64,000 bases of DNA from Pseudomonadota bacterium (lineage in GTDB: Bacteria; Desulfobacterota; Desulfovibrionia; Desulfovibrionales; Desulfovibrionaceae): the NCBI GenBank assembly GCA_018817515.1, contig JAHIUD010000073.1:1-64000 (forward strand), read 5' to 3'. Every line of letters begins with the position of its first letter. The first letter of the stretch is position 1. Of this stretch, positions 26,201-34,441 are shown in pieces. The notes under the pieces are model-generated. The model had not been told where the DNA came from. It worked only from the letters and a program-made list of their open reading frames with translations, and made no database searches. Position numbers and translations under genes: made by a program.

Positions 26201-29200
26201 ATGAAAATCACCGCCATCGTCTGGAACAGCCACGCAGAGGGCCTGGCCAGGGCCGCCGAGAGCCTGCCCTGGCTCACCCTGCGCCTGTACCCGGCCAAGA
26301 GCCTGGAGGACAGCCCGGAGCGCCGGGCCCAGGCCATGGCCGACCTGCGCGGCTCGGACGCCGCCTTCCTGTACCGGGCCACGGAGCCGTTCTGGGACGA
26401 GATGGAGGCGGGACTGAAGGAAGCGGGCAAGAGCGTGCCCACAGTCTGCCTGAGTTACGACCCCTCGCTCTGGGGTCTTTCCACCGCCCGTCCAGAGCTG
26501 GTGCAAGACGCCCATCGCTACATGACCTTCGGCGGCCTTCATAATGTGGCGAACTTGCTCAAGGCCTTGGCACGGGAGTTCGGCGGACCGGAGTTCACGG
26601 AGCTGGACGCGCCGCCCCCGGCCCCGGTGCCTTGGGAAGGTCTGTGGCACTCCTGCATGCCAACATCCGGCGGGGCGAGACGGCACTTTGCCAGCCTGGG
26701 CGAATATCTGGGCTGGTACAAGGGGCATTGCGCCGGGCGGCTCATGGAAAGCGGCCCCTGGGTGGGCCTGGTGGTGGGCCGCCACTACTGGGTGGGCGAA
26801 GCTCTGGAGGTGGAGGAACTGCTCATCAGCGACCTTGAGGAGCAGGGCCTGCGCGTCATCCCCATCTTCACTAACACAATCAAGGACGACGCTCTGGGCA
26901 ACAAGGGCGCGCTGGGTTGGCTGCGCGAGGTATTTCTAGCCGAGGGCGCGCCGAAGGTGTCCGCTGTGGTCAAGCTGGTGAGCTTCTTCTTAGGCCACAC
27001 ACGAAGCGGCGCAGGCAATCAGGAAGACGCCGCCGCTTCTGGCGTGGCGGCCCTGAAGGAGTTGGGCGTGCCGGTGTTCCAGCCCGTGTTCTCGTCGAGC
27101 AAATCCGTGGAGCAGTGGCAGGACGACCCGCAGGGCCTGGGCAGCGAGGTGGCCTGGAGCGTGGCCATGCCGGAGTTCGAGGGCGTCATTGAACCCATCT
27201 ACCTGGGCGGCGGCAGCAGGTACGAGAGCGCGGCCACCGGGGCCAGCCTGGAGCGCCGCGTGCCCGTGGCGGAGCGCAGCCAGCGCCTGGCCCGCCGCGT
27301 GGCGGCCTATGTCCGGCTTGCGGATAAGCCCGTGAGCGAGCGCAAAGTCGCCTTCATCCTGCACAACGACCCCTGCGCCTCGGTGGAGGCCACCGTGGGC
27401 GGCGCGGCCAAGCTGGACAGCCTGGAGAGCGTGGCGCGGATTCTTGCCGCCATGAAAGCTCAAGGCTATAGCGTGAACCCGCCGGAAAGCGGCGCGGAGC
27501 TTATCGAGACCATCATGGCCCGCAAGGCCATCAGCGAATTTCGCTGGACAACGGTGGACGAGATCGTCGCCAAGGGCGGGGCGCTGGCCCGGCTCTCGCT
27601 GGGCACGTACCTGGGCTGGTGGCGGCACTACCCGGAGAAGGTGCGCGCGCGCATAGCCGAGGCCTGGGGCGAGCCTCCGGGCCAGGAAGTGAACGGCGTG
27701 CCCCCGGCCATGCTGCACGAGGGCAAAATCGTCATCACCGGCGTGACCTACGGCAATGCGGCCATCTGCGTGCAGCCCAAGCGCGGCTGCGCTGGGCCGC
27801 GCTGCGACGGCCGGGTGTGCAAGATTCTCCACGACCCGGACATTCCGCCACCGCATCAGTATCTCGCCACCTATCGCTGGCTACAGGACGGCGCAGACGG
27901 TTTCGGCGCGGACGTGCTCATCCACGTGGGCACCCACGGCAATATGGAGTTCCTGCCGGGTAAGAGCGTGGGCCTGTCCGCCTCCTGCCTGCCGGACCTG
28001 GCCCTGCACGAGGTGCCGCACCTGTACATCTACAACGCCGACAACCCGCCCGAGGGCACCATCGCCAAGCGCCGCAGCTACGCCGCGCTGGTGGACCACA
28101 TGACCACGGCGCTGACCCACACAGAGCTCTACGAAGAGCTGGACGAGCTGGGCAGGCACTTGGCCGAATGGGAACAGGCCAAGGACTCCGACAAGACCCG
28201 CGCCCACATGCTGGAGCACCTGGTGCGCGACGTGGCCGAGAAGGCCAACCTGCTGTCCGGCATCAGGGGCGTCGCAGACATGGACTTCCCCCGGCTGGCC
28301 ACGGCCCTGCACGAGTCCCTGGACCTCATCCGCGGGACGCAGCACGACGATGGCATGCACGTGTTCGGCAGCGCGCCGGAGGGCGAGCGCCTGAACGCCT
28401 TTATCTGGTCCATCCTGCGCTACGACGCGGACGACCCGCGCTCCCTGCGGCGCAGCCTCTGCCGCATGTTGGGGTTGAATCTGGACACCCTGCTGGCCGA
28501 GCCGGGGGCCGTGGACCAGCGCCTGAAGGTCAGCAACTCTGAGCTGCTGGCGGACGTGGAGCGCCTGGGCCGGGAGTGCTGCGGCGCGGCGCTCACCTGC
28601 GCGGACGAGGCGGGCTTCGTCCAGGCTGTGCTGGCTCTTGCGGGCGAGCGCCTCGTGGGCGGAGCTTCTGCCGACGACCTGCCCGCCATCTTCCTGCGCA
28701 TCCAGGACATGAAACGCCGCGTGGACGAATCCAAGGAAATCGACGCGCTGCTCACCGGCTGCGCGGGGCGCTATATCGAGCCGGGGCCGTCGGGCATTAT
28801 CACTAGAGGGCGCGAGGACATCCTGCCCACGGGCCGCAACTTCTACTCGCTGGACCCCAGGCGGCTTCCCACACGGGCCGCGCACATGGTGGGCATGCGC
28901 CTGGCCGACGCCATCATCGACAAGCATGTGCGCGAGGAAGGCCGCGTGCCCGAGAACGTGGCCATGTTCTGGATGTGCAACGACATGATGTGGGCCGACG
29001 GCGAGGGCATGGGGCAAATCTTCCACCTCATCGGCGTGCGGCCCCTTTGGAAGAGCAACGGCCACGTGAAGGGCTTCGAGGTCATCCCCATCGCAGAACT
29101 GGGCCGTCCCCGCGTTGACGTGACCATCCGGGTGTCCGGTCTGCTGCGCGACAGCTTCCCGGAACAGATGGGTCTCGTGGACGAGGCCATCCACCACGTG

Positions 29201-30130
29201 GCCGGACTGGACGAGGCCGACGAGGACAACTTCGTGCGTAAGCACGCGCGCGCCACCCTGGAGAAGTCCGGGGAGACCGGCGTTGACGCATGGCGCAAGT
29301 CCACACTGCGCCTGTTCTCCTCCAAGCCCGGCACCTACCAGGCCGGGGTGAACCTGGCCGTGTACGCCTCGGCCTGGCAGACGGAAGCCGACCTGGCGGA
29401 CATCTTCGTGTACTGGAATTCCTACGCCTACGGCAAAGACGTGTTCGGCGAACAGCGGCCCAGACAGCTTGAGGCGGCGCTTTCCACCGTGGACGTGAGC
29501 TACAACAAGGTGGTGAGCGACGAGCACGACCTGTTCAACTGCTGCGGCTACTACGGCACCCACGGCGGCATGACGGCGGCGGCCCGCCAGTTCGGCGGCG
29601 GCGAGGTGAAGGGCTACTACGGCGACACCCGCGAGCCGGGCCGCGTGCAGGTGCGCGACCTGGCCGACGAGATACGCCGCGTGGTGCGCACGCGCCTTTT
29701 GAACCCGGCCTGGATCGAGGGCATGAAGCGCCACGGCTACAAGGGCGCGGGCGACATGGCCAAGCGCGTGGGCCGCGTGTACGGCTGGGAGGCCACTACC
29801 CGCGAGGTGGACGACTGGATCTTCGACGACATCGCCAAGACCTTTGTCATGGACGAGGAGAACCGTGAGTTCTTCCGCCAGCACAACCCCTGGGCGTTGG
29901 AGGAAATCGGCCGCAGGCTCCTGGAGGCCCAGTCGCGTGGCCTGTGGCAGGCCGACCCCGAGGTGCTGGAAGCCCTCAAGGAGTCGTACCTGGAGATGGA
30001 GGGCTGGCTCGAAGAGGACATGGGCGAGGTCACGGGCGACTTTCAGGGCGGCAGCGTGGACATCATGCGGCCCGAAGATGTGGAGCAGTGGCAGGAAATG
30101 ATGCGGGCCATGAAGGCCAAGCCCGCCTAA
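26201..30130 (+). CDS. CobN/HmuS-like large chelatase or dechelatase subunit
   Basis: 1309 residues, the CobN/ChlH (Mg- and Co-chelatase H subunit) superfamily. The core motif VLIHVGTHGNMEFLPGKSVG is near residue 575, followed by ADNPPEGTIAKRRSYA; later family stretches are VAMFWMCNDMMWADGEGMGQ and CGYYGTHGG. A distinctive CX4CX4C motif (Cys 530, 535, 540; CAGPRCDGRVC) precedes the core and resembles a metal- or cluster-binding insertion. In B12 biosynthesis CobN inserts cobalt with CobS/CobT; here it lies with a TonB receptor and ChlI/ChlD-type ATPases instead. CobN-like HmuS proteins in haem-uptake loci are thought to remove iron from haem anaerobically. Direction and substrate are inference. 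Confidence 0.85.
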   Translation: MKITAIVWNSHAEGLARAAESLPWLTLRLYPAKSLEDSPERRAQAMADLRGSDAAFLYRATEPFWDEMEAGLKEAGKSVPTVCLSYDPSLWGLSTARPELVQDAHRYMTFGGLHNVANLLKALAREFGGPEFTELDAPPPAPVPWEGLWHSCMPTSGGARRHFASLGEYLGWYKGHCAGRLMESGPWVGLVVGRHYWVGEALEVEELLISDLEEQGLRVIPIFTNTIKDDALGNKGALGWLREVFLAEGAPKVSAVVKLVSFFLGHTRSGAGNQEDAAASGVAALKELGVPVFQPVFSSSKSVEQWQDDPQGLGSEVAWSVAMPEFEGVIEPIYLGGGSRYESAATGASLERRVPVAERSQRLARRVAAYVRLADKPVSERKVAFILHNDPCASVEATVGGAAKLDSLESVARILAAMKAQGYSVNPPESGAELIETIMARKAISEFRWTTVDEIVAKGGALARLSLGTYLGWWRHYPEKVRARIAEAWGEPPGQEVNGVPPAMLHEGKIVITGVTYGNAAICVQPKRGCAGPRCDGRVCKILHDPDIPPPHQYLATYRWLQDGADGFGADVLIHVGTHGNMEFLPGKSVGLSASCLPDLALHEVPHLYIYNADNPPEGTIAKRRSYAALVDHMTTALTHTELYEELDELGRHLAEWEQAKDSDKTRAHMLEHLVRDVAEKANLLSGIRGVADMDFPRLATALHESLDLIRGTQHDDGMHVFGSAPEGERLNAFIWSILRYDADDPRSLRRSLCRMLGLNLDTLLAEPGAVDQRLKVSNSELLADVERLGRECCGAALTCADEAGFVQAVLALAGERLVGGASADDLPAIFLRIQDMKRRVDESKEIDALLTGCAGRYIEPGPSGIITRGREDILPTGRNFYSLDPRRLPTRAAHMVGMRLADAIIDKHVREEGRVPENVAMFWMCNDMMWADGEGMGQIFHLIGVRPLWKSNGHVKGFEVIPIAELGRPRVDVTIRVSGLLRDSFPEQMGLVDEAIHHVAGLDEADEDNFVRKHARATLEKSGETGVDAWRKSTLRLFSSKPGTYQAGVNLAVYASAWQTEADLADIFVYWNSYAYGKDVFGEQRPRQLEAALSTVDVSYNKVVSDEHDLFNCCGYYGTHGGMTAAARQFGGGEVKGYYGDTREPGRVQVRDLADEIRRVVRTRLLNPAWIEGMKRHGYKGAGDMAKRVGRVYGWEATTREVDDWIFDDIAKTFVMDEENREFFRQHNPWALEEIGRRLLEAQSRGLWQADPEVLEALKESYLEMEGWLEEDMGEVTGDFQGGSVDIMRPEDVEQWQEMMRAMKAKPA

Positions 30131-30148
30131 CATACCGGAGCGAGAACC

Positions 30149-31183
30149 TTGAAGAACCATACCTTCGCCTACCCCTTCTCGGCCATCGTGGGCCAGGACC
30201 TCATGAAGGAGGCCCTGCTGCTCAACGTGGTGAACCCGAAGCTCGGCGGCGTGCTCATCCGCGGCGAAAAGGGCACGGCCAAGTCCACGGCGGTGCGCGC
30301 CCTGGCCAGCCTGCTGCCGGAAATCGACGTGGCCGAGGGTTGCCCCTTTGCCTGCAAGCCGGATGGAACCGATTTGTGTGCAGCCTGTACGGCCAAGGCC
30401 CAGGCCGGGACGCTCGTTCCCACTCGCCGCCGCACCCGTGTGGTGGACCTGCCCGTGGGCGCAACCGAGGACCGCGTTCTCGGCACCCTGGACCTTGAGG
30501 CCGCCATCAAGAAGGGCGAGAAGCACTTCGAGCCGGGCATCCTGGCCGAGGCGCACCGGGGCATCCTCTACGTGGACGAGGTGAACCTGCTGGACGACCA
30601 CATCGTGGACGTACTGCTGGACGCTGCGGCCATGGGGGTCAACACCGTGGAGCGCGAGGGGGTGAGCTTCAGCCACCCGGCGCGGTTCGTGCTCGTGGGC
30701 ACCATGAACCCGGAGGAAGGCGAGCTGCGGCCCCAATTGCTCGACCGCTTCGGCCTGTGCGTGCAGGTGGAGGGCATCCTGGACATCGACAACCGCGTGG
30801 AGGTGGTCAAGCGCCGCGCAGCCTATGAGGAAAACCCGGCGGGCTTCGCCGAGACCTGGGCGGACAAGGAACACGCCGTGGCCCAGCGTGTGGAGCGTGC
30901 CCGTGCCCTTCTGCCCCGCGTGGGCTTTCCGGACGAGCTCTTGCGCCTGGTGGCCCAGATAGCCGTGGACATGGGCGTGGACGGCCACAGGGCGGACCTG
31001 GTGATGATGAAGACCGCCAAGACCCTGGCCGCGCTGGACGGGCGCGACATCGCCACGCGCGAGGACGTGGGTCGCGCCGCCGAGCTGGCCCTGCCCCACC
31101 GCATGCGCAAGAAGCCCTTCCAAGACATCGGCCTGGACAAGACTGCCCTGGCCGGCAGCATGGAGAAGGGCCTTGCAAAATAA
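30149..31183 (+). CDS. ChlI/BchI-like magnesium-chelatase-type AAA+ ATPase
   Basis: 344 residues starting at TTG (30149; GGAG upstream). It begins YPFSAIVGQDLMKEALLLN as ChlI does. Walker A is GEKGTAKSTAVRALA, a Cys-containing insert CPFACKPDGTDLCAAC is present, RTRVVDLPVGATEDRVLGTLD follows, and Walker B is GILYVDEVNLLDDHIVD. The arginine-finger region is GTMNPEEGELRPQLLDRFGL. It would hydrolyse ATP to drive the CobN-like subunit together with the downstream I-D fusion. The gene lies 18 bp after the cobN-like gene and overlaps the next by 11 bp. Confidence 0.9.
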   Translation: MKNHTFAYPFSAIVGQDLMKEALLLNVVNPKLGGVLIRGEKGTAKSTAVRALASLLPEIDVAEGCPFACKPDGTDLCAACTAKAQAGTLVPTRRRTRVVDLPVGATEDRVLGTLDLEAAIKKGEKHFEPGILAEAHRGILYVDEVNLLDDHIVDVLLDAAAMGVNTVEREGVSFSHPARFVLVGTMNPEEGELRPQLLDRFGLCVQVEGILDIDNRVEVVKRRAAYEENPAGFAETWADKEHAVAQRVERARALLPRVGFPDELLRLVAQIAVDMGVDGHRADLVMMKTAKTLAALDGRDIATREDVGRAAELALPHRMRKKPFQDIGLDKTALAGSMEKGLAK

Positions 31184-33269
31184 ACGGGCCGTCAGGCCGC
31201 AGGTCTACCCGTTCAGCGCCATCGTGGGCCAGGAGCGGCTCAAGCGCGCTTTGACCGCCTGCGCCGTGTGCCCCTCAATTGGCGGCGTGCTGGCGCGAGG
31301 ACAAAAAGGCACGGCAAAGTCCACGGCTGTGCGTGCCCTAGCCGCACTCCTACCGCACATCGAGGTGGTGCGCGGCTGCCCGTTTTCTTGCGCGCCTGAA
31401 GGCCCGCACTGCCCGGCCTGTGCGACGCGCATCGCAGAGGGCGAGACGCCCGCCACGAACTGGCGGCCCGCCCGGCTGGTGGATCTGCCCCTTGGAGCCA
31501 CCGAGGACCGCGTGTCCGGTTCCCTGGATCTGGAAGCGGCCATCCGCCAAGGCCGCAAGCAGCTTGAGCCGGGCCTCTTGGCCCGCGCCCACCGGGGCGT
31601 GCTCTACGTGGACGAGGTGAACCTGCTTTCGGACCACTTGGTGGACATTTTGCTCGACGCCGCCAGCATGGGAGAGAACGTGGTGGAGCGCGAGGGCATC
31701 AGCTTCCGGCACCCGGCCCAGCTCATCCTCATCGGCACCATGAATCCTGAGGAAGGGGAACTGCGGCCCCAACTGCTCGACCGCTTCGGCCTGTGCGTGG
31801 AGGTGGCAGCCCCGCTGGACCTGAACGAGCGCATGGAGGTGCTGCGCCGCCGCGAGGCTTTCGACGCCGATCCAGCCAGCTTCGCTGCGCAATGGGCTGA
31901 AGAGGAACGCCGAATGGCGCGCGCCATCGTGGAGGCCCGTCGCGCACTGCCGCAGGTGCGCATCCCGGCTCCGCTTCTGCGGCAAGCCACGGAACTCTGC
32001 CTGGAGGCCTGCGTGGCCGGACACCGGGCGGACATCGCCCTGCGCCTGACAGCCCGCACCCTTGCCGCCCTTGCCGGACGCGAGGACGTGCGCGCGGTCG
32101 ATCTGGACGAGGCAGCCGAACTGGTGCTGCTGCACCGCCGCCGCATGCCGCCGCCCCCCGCTCCGCCAGAGCAGGAGAAGGAAAAAGAACAGAAGCAGGA
32201 GGACCCCGAACACCAGCACGAGCATGAGCTAGAGCAGCAACAAGAGCAGCAGCCCGAGCCGCAACAAGCGGAACAGCAGCCAGAGGACGCGCGCACCGGC
32301 GAGGACGAAGGCGAGATGGAGGAGTCGCCGCCGAAAGACGAGCCGGAAGACGAGCCGGGAGACGGCGAATCCGAGGCCACGGGCAGCCCCGCAGCCCTGG
32401 AGACCATCTTCCCCGTGGGTGCGGCCTTCCGCGTGAAACCCATCGTGTACAAGAAGGACCGCGTGGTGCGCACCGGCTCTGGTCGGCGCACACGCTCGCG
32501 CACCAGCCAGAAGTCCGGGCGCTACGTCAAGGCGCGCCACAACCCGGCGCCCACGGACCTGGCCCTGGACGCCACCCTGCGCGCTGCCGCCCCGCACCAG
32601 TTCCGGCGTAGGCAAGAACTCTCCTCGCCGCAGGACATCGCCGTGCTCGTACGCGCTTCGGACCTGCGCCAGCGCGTACGCGAGAAGCGCATGGGGCACT
32701 TCATCGTCTTCGTGGTGGACGCCAGCGGCAGCATGGGCGCGGGCAAACGCATGGTGGAGACCAAGGGCGCGGTGCTCTCGCTTCTGCTCGACGCCTACCA
32801 AAAACGCGACAAGGTCGGACTGGTGGCCTTCCGGGGCCAGGGCGCGTCCGTGCTGTTGCCGCCCACCTCAAGCGTGGACCTTGCCTACAAGCTGCTGGAG
32901 GAACTGCCCACGGGCGGCAAGACCCCGCTGGTGCACGGCTTGTCCCTGGGCCACGAGCTGCTCCAGCGTCAACTGCGGCGCGACCCGGCGAGCTTCCCAG
33001 TGTTGGTGCTTATTTCCGACGGCAAGGCCAACGTGAGCCTGGCGGGAGGAAAGCCGCTGGCCGAGGCGAAGCTGGCGGCCCGAACCATCGCCGAAGACCC
33101 GCGCATTCGAACGCTCGTGGTGGACGTGGAAAAGGCCGGGCTCATCCGCTTCGGTTTGGCCGAGGGCCTGGCGGCAGAAATGGGGGCGCAGTATTTCCGC
33201 ATTGAGGACTTGCACGCTCGCGACCTAGTGGATGTGCTGCGGCGCGAGGTGCTGGAATCTGCGCCGTGA
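31173..33269 (+). CDS. ChlI-ChlD-like fused AAA+/VWA chelatase subunit
   Basis: 698 residues, TTG start at 31173 inside the end of the previous gene. Residues ~8-325 are an intact AAA+ domain (GQKGTAKSTAVRALAALLP, VLYVDEVNLLSDHLVD, MNPEEGELRPQLLDRFGLCV). Residues ~328-405 are a Pro/Glu/Gln/His-rich acidic linker. Residues ~500-690 are a VWA domain with the MIDAS motif FIVFVVDASGSMGAG and the later LISDGKANVS. This is the layout of ChlD/BchD subunits, although Walker A is complete here, unlike in many ChlD. With the two preceding genes it gives all three kinds of class I chelatase subunit. Confidence 0.92.
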   Translation: MQNKRAVRPQVYPFSAIVGQERLKRALTACAVCPSIGGVLARGQKGTAKSTAVRALAALLPHIEVVRGCPFSCAPEGPHCPACATRIAEGETPATNWRPARLVDLPLGATEDRVSGSLDLEAAIRQGRKQLEPGLLARAHRGVLYVDEVNLLSDHLVDILLDAASMGENVVEREGISFRHPAQLILIGTMNPEEGELRPQLLDRFGLCVEVAAPLDLNERMEVLRRREAFDADPASFAAQWAEEERRMARAIVEARRALPQVRIPAPLLRQATELCLEACVAGHRADIALRLTARTLAALAGREDVRAVDLDEAAELVLLHRRRMPPPPAPPEQEKEKEQKQEDPEHQHEHELEQQQEQQPEPQQAEQQPEDARTGEDEGEMEESPPKDEPEDEPGDGESEATGSPAALETIFPVGAAFRVKPIVYKKDRVVRTGSGRRTRSRTSQKSGRYVKARHNPAPTDLALDATLRAAAPHQFRRRQELSSPQDIAVLVRASDLRQRVREKRMGHFIVFVVDASGSMGAGKRMVETKGAVLSLLLDAYQKRDKVGLVAFRGQGASVLLPPTSSVDLAYKLLEELPTGGKTPLVHGLSLGHELLQRQLRRDPASFPVLVLISDGKANVSLAGGKPLAEAKLAARTIAEDPRIRTLVVDVEKAGLIRFGLAEGLAAEMGAQYFRIEDLHARDLVDVLRREVLESAP

Positions 33270-33327
33270 GGCTTGCGCAGGATGTGCAAACCCGTTAGAG
33301 AATAGCCAAATTCCTTTGGAGGTTCCC

Positions 33328-33741
33328 ATGCGCAAGACCATCCAGTTTCTGACCCTGCTGGCGCTGCTGCTGCTCTCGTCCACCGCCTTCGCCGGAGCCA
33401 AAGACCCTCTGTTCATCAATCTCACCAGCGACGACTCGCACCGGGCGCTCATGGCCATCAGCTTTGGCCAGGGGCAAATGGAGCGGGGCCACCCCCTCAC
33501 TGTGTACCTGAACGACAAGGCCGTGCTGGTGGCGAGCAAGAAAAACGCCGCGCAGTTCGCAGAGCAGCAGAGGATGCTCTCCGGCATCGTCGCCAAGGGT
33601 GGCACCGTGCTGGTCTGCCCCATGTGCAGCAAGAAGTTCGGCGTGGCCGAGGCGGACTTCATCACTGGGGCCAAGCTCACCAGCCCGGACATCACCGGGC
33701 CTGCCCTCTTCAAGGACAACACAAAGACCCTGTCCTGGTAA
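33328..33741 (+). CDS. Exported DsrE-family protein
   Basis: 137 residues. The signal peptide MRKTIQFLTLLALLLLSSTAFAG is followed by a DsrE/DsrF-like domain. The stretch HRALMAISFGQGQMERGHPLTVYLND and the Cys-containing loop VLVCPMCSKKFGVAEADFI are typical of the family, which carries sulfur on Cys or has regulatory roles in other contexts. It has TTTGGAGG upstream of the ATG and follows the chelatase operon by 58 bp. A periplasmic location next to tetrapyrrole uptake suggests a thiol-based helper, but no specific function is evident. Confidence 0.82.
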   Translation: MRKTIQFLTLLALLLLSSTAFAGAKDPLFINLTSDDSHRALMAISFGQGQMERGHPLTVYLNDKAVLVASKKNAAQFAEQQRMLSGIVAKGGTVLVCPMCSKKFGVAEADFITGAKLTSPDITGPALFKDNTKTLSW

Positions 33742-33808
33742 CAGCAACGCCATGACCGCTCGGGCCTCCCCGTCACAGGGGGACGCCCTTTCCTTTGACG
33801 CGTTGGGG

Positions 33809-34075
33809 CTAGTGCTTGTGCTCGTGCTTTTCCTTCTCATGCTCCGTGTGTTCGTGGTCATGCGGGCCGTGCTCATGGGCATGGTCATGCCCGTGGCCCG
33901 CGCCGTCCGCGTGCTCGTGCTCGTGCGGGTGCTTGTGCTCATGCTTGTGCCCGTGGGCATGGGCGTGCTCGTGCGGGTGGGAATGCTCGCCCTGGCCGGG
34001 GTGCGTGTGCGGATGCTCGTGGCTGTGGGTGTGCTCGTGCGCGTGGTCGTGGGAATGCTCGTGGTCGCCCTTCAT
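33809..34075 (-). CDS. Histidine-rich metal-binding protein
   Basis: 88 residues, of which about 36 are His, arranged as alternating H-E-H, H-D-H, H-A-H and H-K-H runs through the whole length, with many Glu/Asp and no hydrophobic core. Such proteins bind Ni, Zn, Co or Cu as stores or chaperones. The ATG at 34075 (MKGDHEHSHD) has AAGGAGG 6 nt upstream on the minus strand; a start at 34096 would add seven residues but has no RBS. No signal peptide is visible, so it is probably cytoplasmic. It sits convergent to the tetrapyrrole locus. It is not merely the His tail of a ZIP or HypB protein, since no other domain is attached. Confidence 0.8.
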   Translation of the reverse strand: MKGDHEHSHDHAHEHTHSHEHPHTHPGQGEHSHPHEHAHAHGHKHEHKHPHEHEHADGAGHGHDHAHEHGPHDHEHTEHEKEKHEHKH

Positions 34076-34441
34076 GATGGCCTCCTTGGTGGTCATGGTT
34101 CATCACTTCTGGTTCAAATGTAATGCCGCGAGCAGCGCTGGGATAGCCCGCACGCAATTCTTTGTCGTGTGCAGGGTGTGGGCGCATTTGTGAAACCGTG
34201 CCACGGCGGACCATACGGCCCGGCACAAGCTTTCGCAGCCAGCGTCGGGCCTTGTGATAATGGACTCTTGCGGTCGATTCGGGCTAGCCTCATGTGGGGT
34301 TCTGGCTGGGAAAAAGGGGGATTGAGTCCGCAGCCTGCCCCCGAAACCTGAACTCGAGCGACTACTTTCGCTCGGGCTCAGGGGAGTTATGGCAAGATAT
34401 GAGAATCGTATTTTTTGCCCAGATCCAAATCATTAGAGCTC
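34076..34441. other. Non-coding stretch between the His-rich gene and chrA
   Basis: 366 bp without a gene. It holds the promoter region of the His-rich gene (34076-34160, less GC-rich) and, at 34354-34388, a hairpin CGAGCGA/TCGCTCG (34354-34360/34368-34374) inside a segment that recurs at 17434-17466. The chrA stop is at 34442. Confidence 0.5.
34354..34388. repeat. Hairpin-containing copy of a motif shared with 17434-17466
   Basis: The 16-mer ACTTTCGCTCGGGCTC occurs here at 34364-34379 and also at 17442-17457; in both copies GAGTT follows within 10 nt and a GAGCG-type arm precedes it. In this copy CGAGCGA pairs perfectly with TCGCTCG over a 7-nt loop. It may be a dispersed repeat or a trace of element insertion. 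Confidence 0.45.

Noticed and set aside
26201-30130. Interpretation as the cobaltochelatase of cobalamin synthesis
   Set aside because: Not excluded, but no cob/cbi biosynthesis genes or B12 riboswitch accompany it, whereas TonB-receptor and ABC-import genes do; kept as the alternative.
27881-31123. Open frame of 1080 codons on the minus strand
   Set aside because: It lies opposite the CobN-like and ChlI-like genes and is rich in His, Val, Gly and Arg, the usual product of reading GC-rich genes backwards. No RBS or motif.
33816-34193. Plus-strand frames opposite the His-rich gene (Cys/Ser/Trp- or Val/Leu-rich)
   Set aside because: They are the antisense readings of a CA-rich repeat; the minus strand has a strong RBS and a consistent metal-binding composition.
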